In this document: one piece after another, positions 63,105 through 64,000 of the stretch
How the letters are laid out: each line of letters begins with the position of its first letter
How positions within the stretch are numbered: position 1 is the first letter of the stretch
Assembly (NCBI GenBank): GCA_964608095.1
Contig: CAZSMK010000044.1
Span: 1 to 64,000, forward strand
Length of the DNA stretch: 64,000 nucleotides
From: CAZSMK01 sp964608095
GTDB taxonomy: Bacteria > Sumerlaeota > Sumerlaeia > MWCT01 > JAGHBZ01
Direction: 5' to 3'
Made by a program: the position numbers and the translations under genes
The notes under the pieces: model-generated
What the model was told of the DNA's origin: nothing
Databases searched by the model: none
Seen by the model: only the letters and a program-made list of their open reading frames with translations

Positions 63105-64000
63105 CTATTTTTTCCTTTCACGAAGTATTTCTGTGAGTGGATCAGGTATAGGATGAGGTTTTGATCTCTGCGTATAAATCCATTCATTCAGGTAATGCTC
63201 GCACTGCCCGACGATTTCGGGCTCATCGTTGCAAAGATTCTTTGTCTGATATGAATCGTCCACCATATTGTACAGCTCAAGGGGTTGAAAAGGATAGCCA
63301 AGGTTGTCGAATGTTCTGATCATCAGGTGGCTTTTGGTGCGAACCACGCGCTGGATTGTATAAAGCCCATGATCCCAGACAAGGTATTCACGTTCTGTAT
63401 GAGGTTTGCCACGCAACAGGTTGAGAAAGGAGAGACCATCCCAATCTTCGGGAGGGTGAATATTCAGCAATTCGCAAATCGTGGGTGCAAAATCCACGTT
63501 ATACAACAAAGCGTCGTTGGGAGAGCTGACAGGCTTGATTCCCGGAATCTTTATGATAAGGGGAATTCGATGTATACACTCGTCGGCACAAACATGATCG
63601 GAATAAATGCCATGTTCGCCGAACGCATCGCCATGATCGCCTGAAATGATAATCGCGCTGTCGTCAAGTAAACCCTGCCTGTCAAGCTCCTCCAATACCT
63701 GAGAAACATGATGATCCGTATAGGCAATGGCGGCGTCATAGCCGGTTATAAGATGTTCAAAGTCTTCCCGTGACGAAATGGAGCCGGGCATAAGTGGAAA
63801 CGGACTGATATTGTTCTCAAACTGCCCTTGTGCGGTGAACGGTCCGAGGATTGCCTGGTGCTTCTGAATGGTCTCTTCATCGGGAAAGTCCTGTTCAACA
63901 GGAATATCTTTAAACCGCTCAGCCCAAGAAGGAGACATCTTATAACAACGATGTACATCCCAATAGTTAACGTATAAGAATAAGTTCTCCTTTGCCGCGT
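63105..64000 (-). CDS. Sulfatase, N-terminus cut by window edge
   Basis: The frame is open from the right edge to TAG at 63105. The visible 298 codons form the C-terminal half of an arylsulfatase-type enzyme: YVNYWDVH near the edge, then YDAAIAYTDHHVSQVLEELD, IIISGDHGDAFGEHGIYSDH (metal-site Asp/His) and RIPLIIKIPG, LYNVDFAPTICELL, ending ELYNM and a helical tail. The Cys/Ser nucleophile that becomes formylglycine lies outside the window. Sulfated glycan degradation would fit the glycosidase cluster nearby. Confidence 0.92.
   Translation of the reverse strand, partial: AAKENLFLYVNYWDVHRCYKMSPSWAERFKDIPVEQDFPDEETIQKHQAILGPFTAQGQFENNISPFPLMPGSISSREDFEHLITGYDAAIAYTDHHVSQVLEELDRQGLLDDSAIIISGDHGDAFGEHGIYSDHVCADECIHRIPLIIKIPGIKPVSSPNDALLYNVDFAPTICELLNIHPPEDWDGLSFLNLLRGKPHTEREYLVWDHGLYTIQRVVRTKSHLMIRTFDNLGYPFQPLELYNMVDDSYQTKNLCNDEPEIVGQCEHYLNEWIYTQRSKPHPIPDPLTEILRERKK

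Overview
The window looks like a chromosomal segment (roughly 48% GC by eye) from a Gram-negative-type, probably anaerobic or microaerophilic heterotroph of a little-studied lineage. The evidence is large secreted modular proteins with Thr-Pro linkers, golvesin-like, GEVED and DUF11 modules, many glycoside hydrolases, a DUF2764-containing V-type ATPase operon, a 4Fe-4S aldo/keto reductase and an encapsulin nanocompartment. This set recalls Lentisphaerota, Sumerlaeota, Hydrogenedentota or Omnitrophota genomes, but the sequence alone does not fix the phylum. No tRNA, rRNA or CRISPR array was seen.

Region 1 (1-25.8 kb) is a 'secretome' region. It holds a partial giant DUF11/GEVED surface protein, two of the three GHL10 (DUF187) glycosidase-like proteins (both golvesin-fused), a 1504-residue M6 metalloprotease with seven accessory modules, a YVTN beta-propeller protein, small exported proteins and several decayed relatives. 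Mixed in are housekeeping or stress genes: a Usp-Usp-TPR protein, a parvulin lipoprotein, MscL, a 4Fe-4S aldo/keto reductase, and an ABM monooxygenase/Fe-alcohol dehydrogenase pair. An unnamed C-terminal module of about 165 residues recurs seven times at four loci in this region, always after a Thr-Pro linker when intact. It looks like a shared surface-attachment or carbohydrate-binding unit.

Region 2 (26.0-27.3 kb) is a compact encapsulin operon: an encapsulated ferritin-like cargo with its C-terminal targeting peptide, followed by the shell protein, bounded by a strong promoter and a strong terminator.

Region 3 (27.4-52.7 kb) is a glycan-degradation neighbourhood: the third GHL10 protein, a GH20-GH10 fusion, a DUF6259-like protein, a GDPD-SGNH fusion, GH27, GH39, a nitrilase, GH43, a PQQ-type sugar dehydrogenase and GH9, with a sulfatase at the right edge. 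No SusC/SusD pair or sugar transporter is present. A family of short palindromic (REP-like) repeats that share the edge AACTATCGG is scattered through 36-54 kb. It abuts or overlaps gene 3' ends and supplies the last codons of adjacent unrelated proteins. One copy pair encloses what reads as the C-terminal remnant of a REP-associated (IS200-like) transposase, and two MITE-like elements of 190-212 bp carry related inverted termini.

Region 4 (53.2-64 kb) holds a GNAT acetyltransferase, a Kelch-thioredoxin fusion, and a seven-gene V-type ATPase operon (E, DUF2764, A, B, D, I, K), followed by the 3' part of a sulfatase gene.
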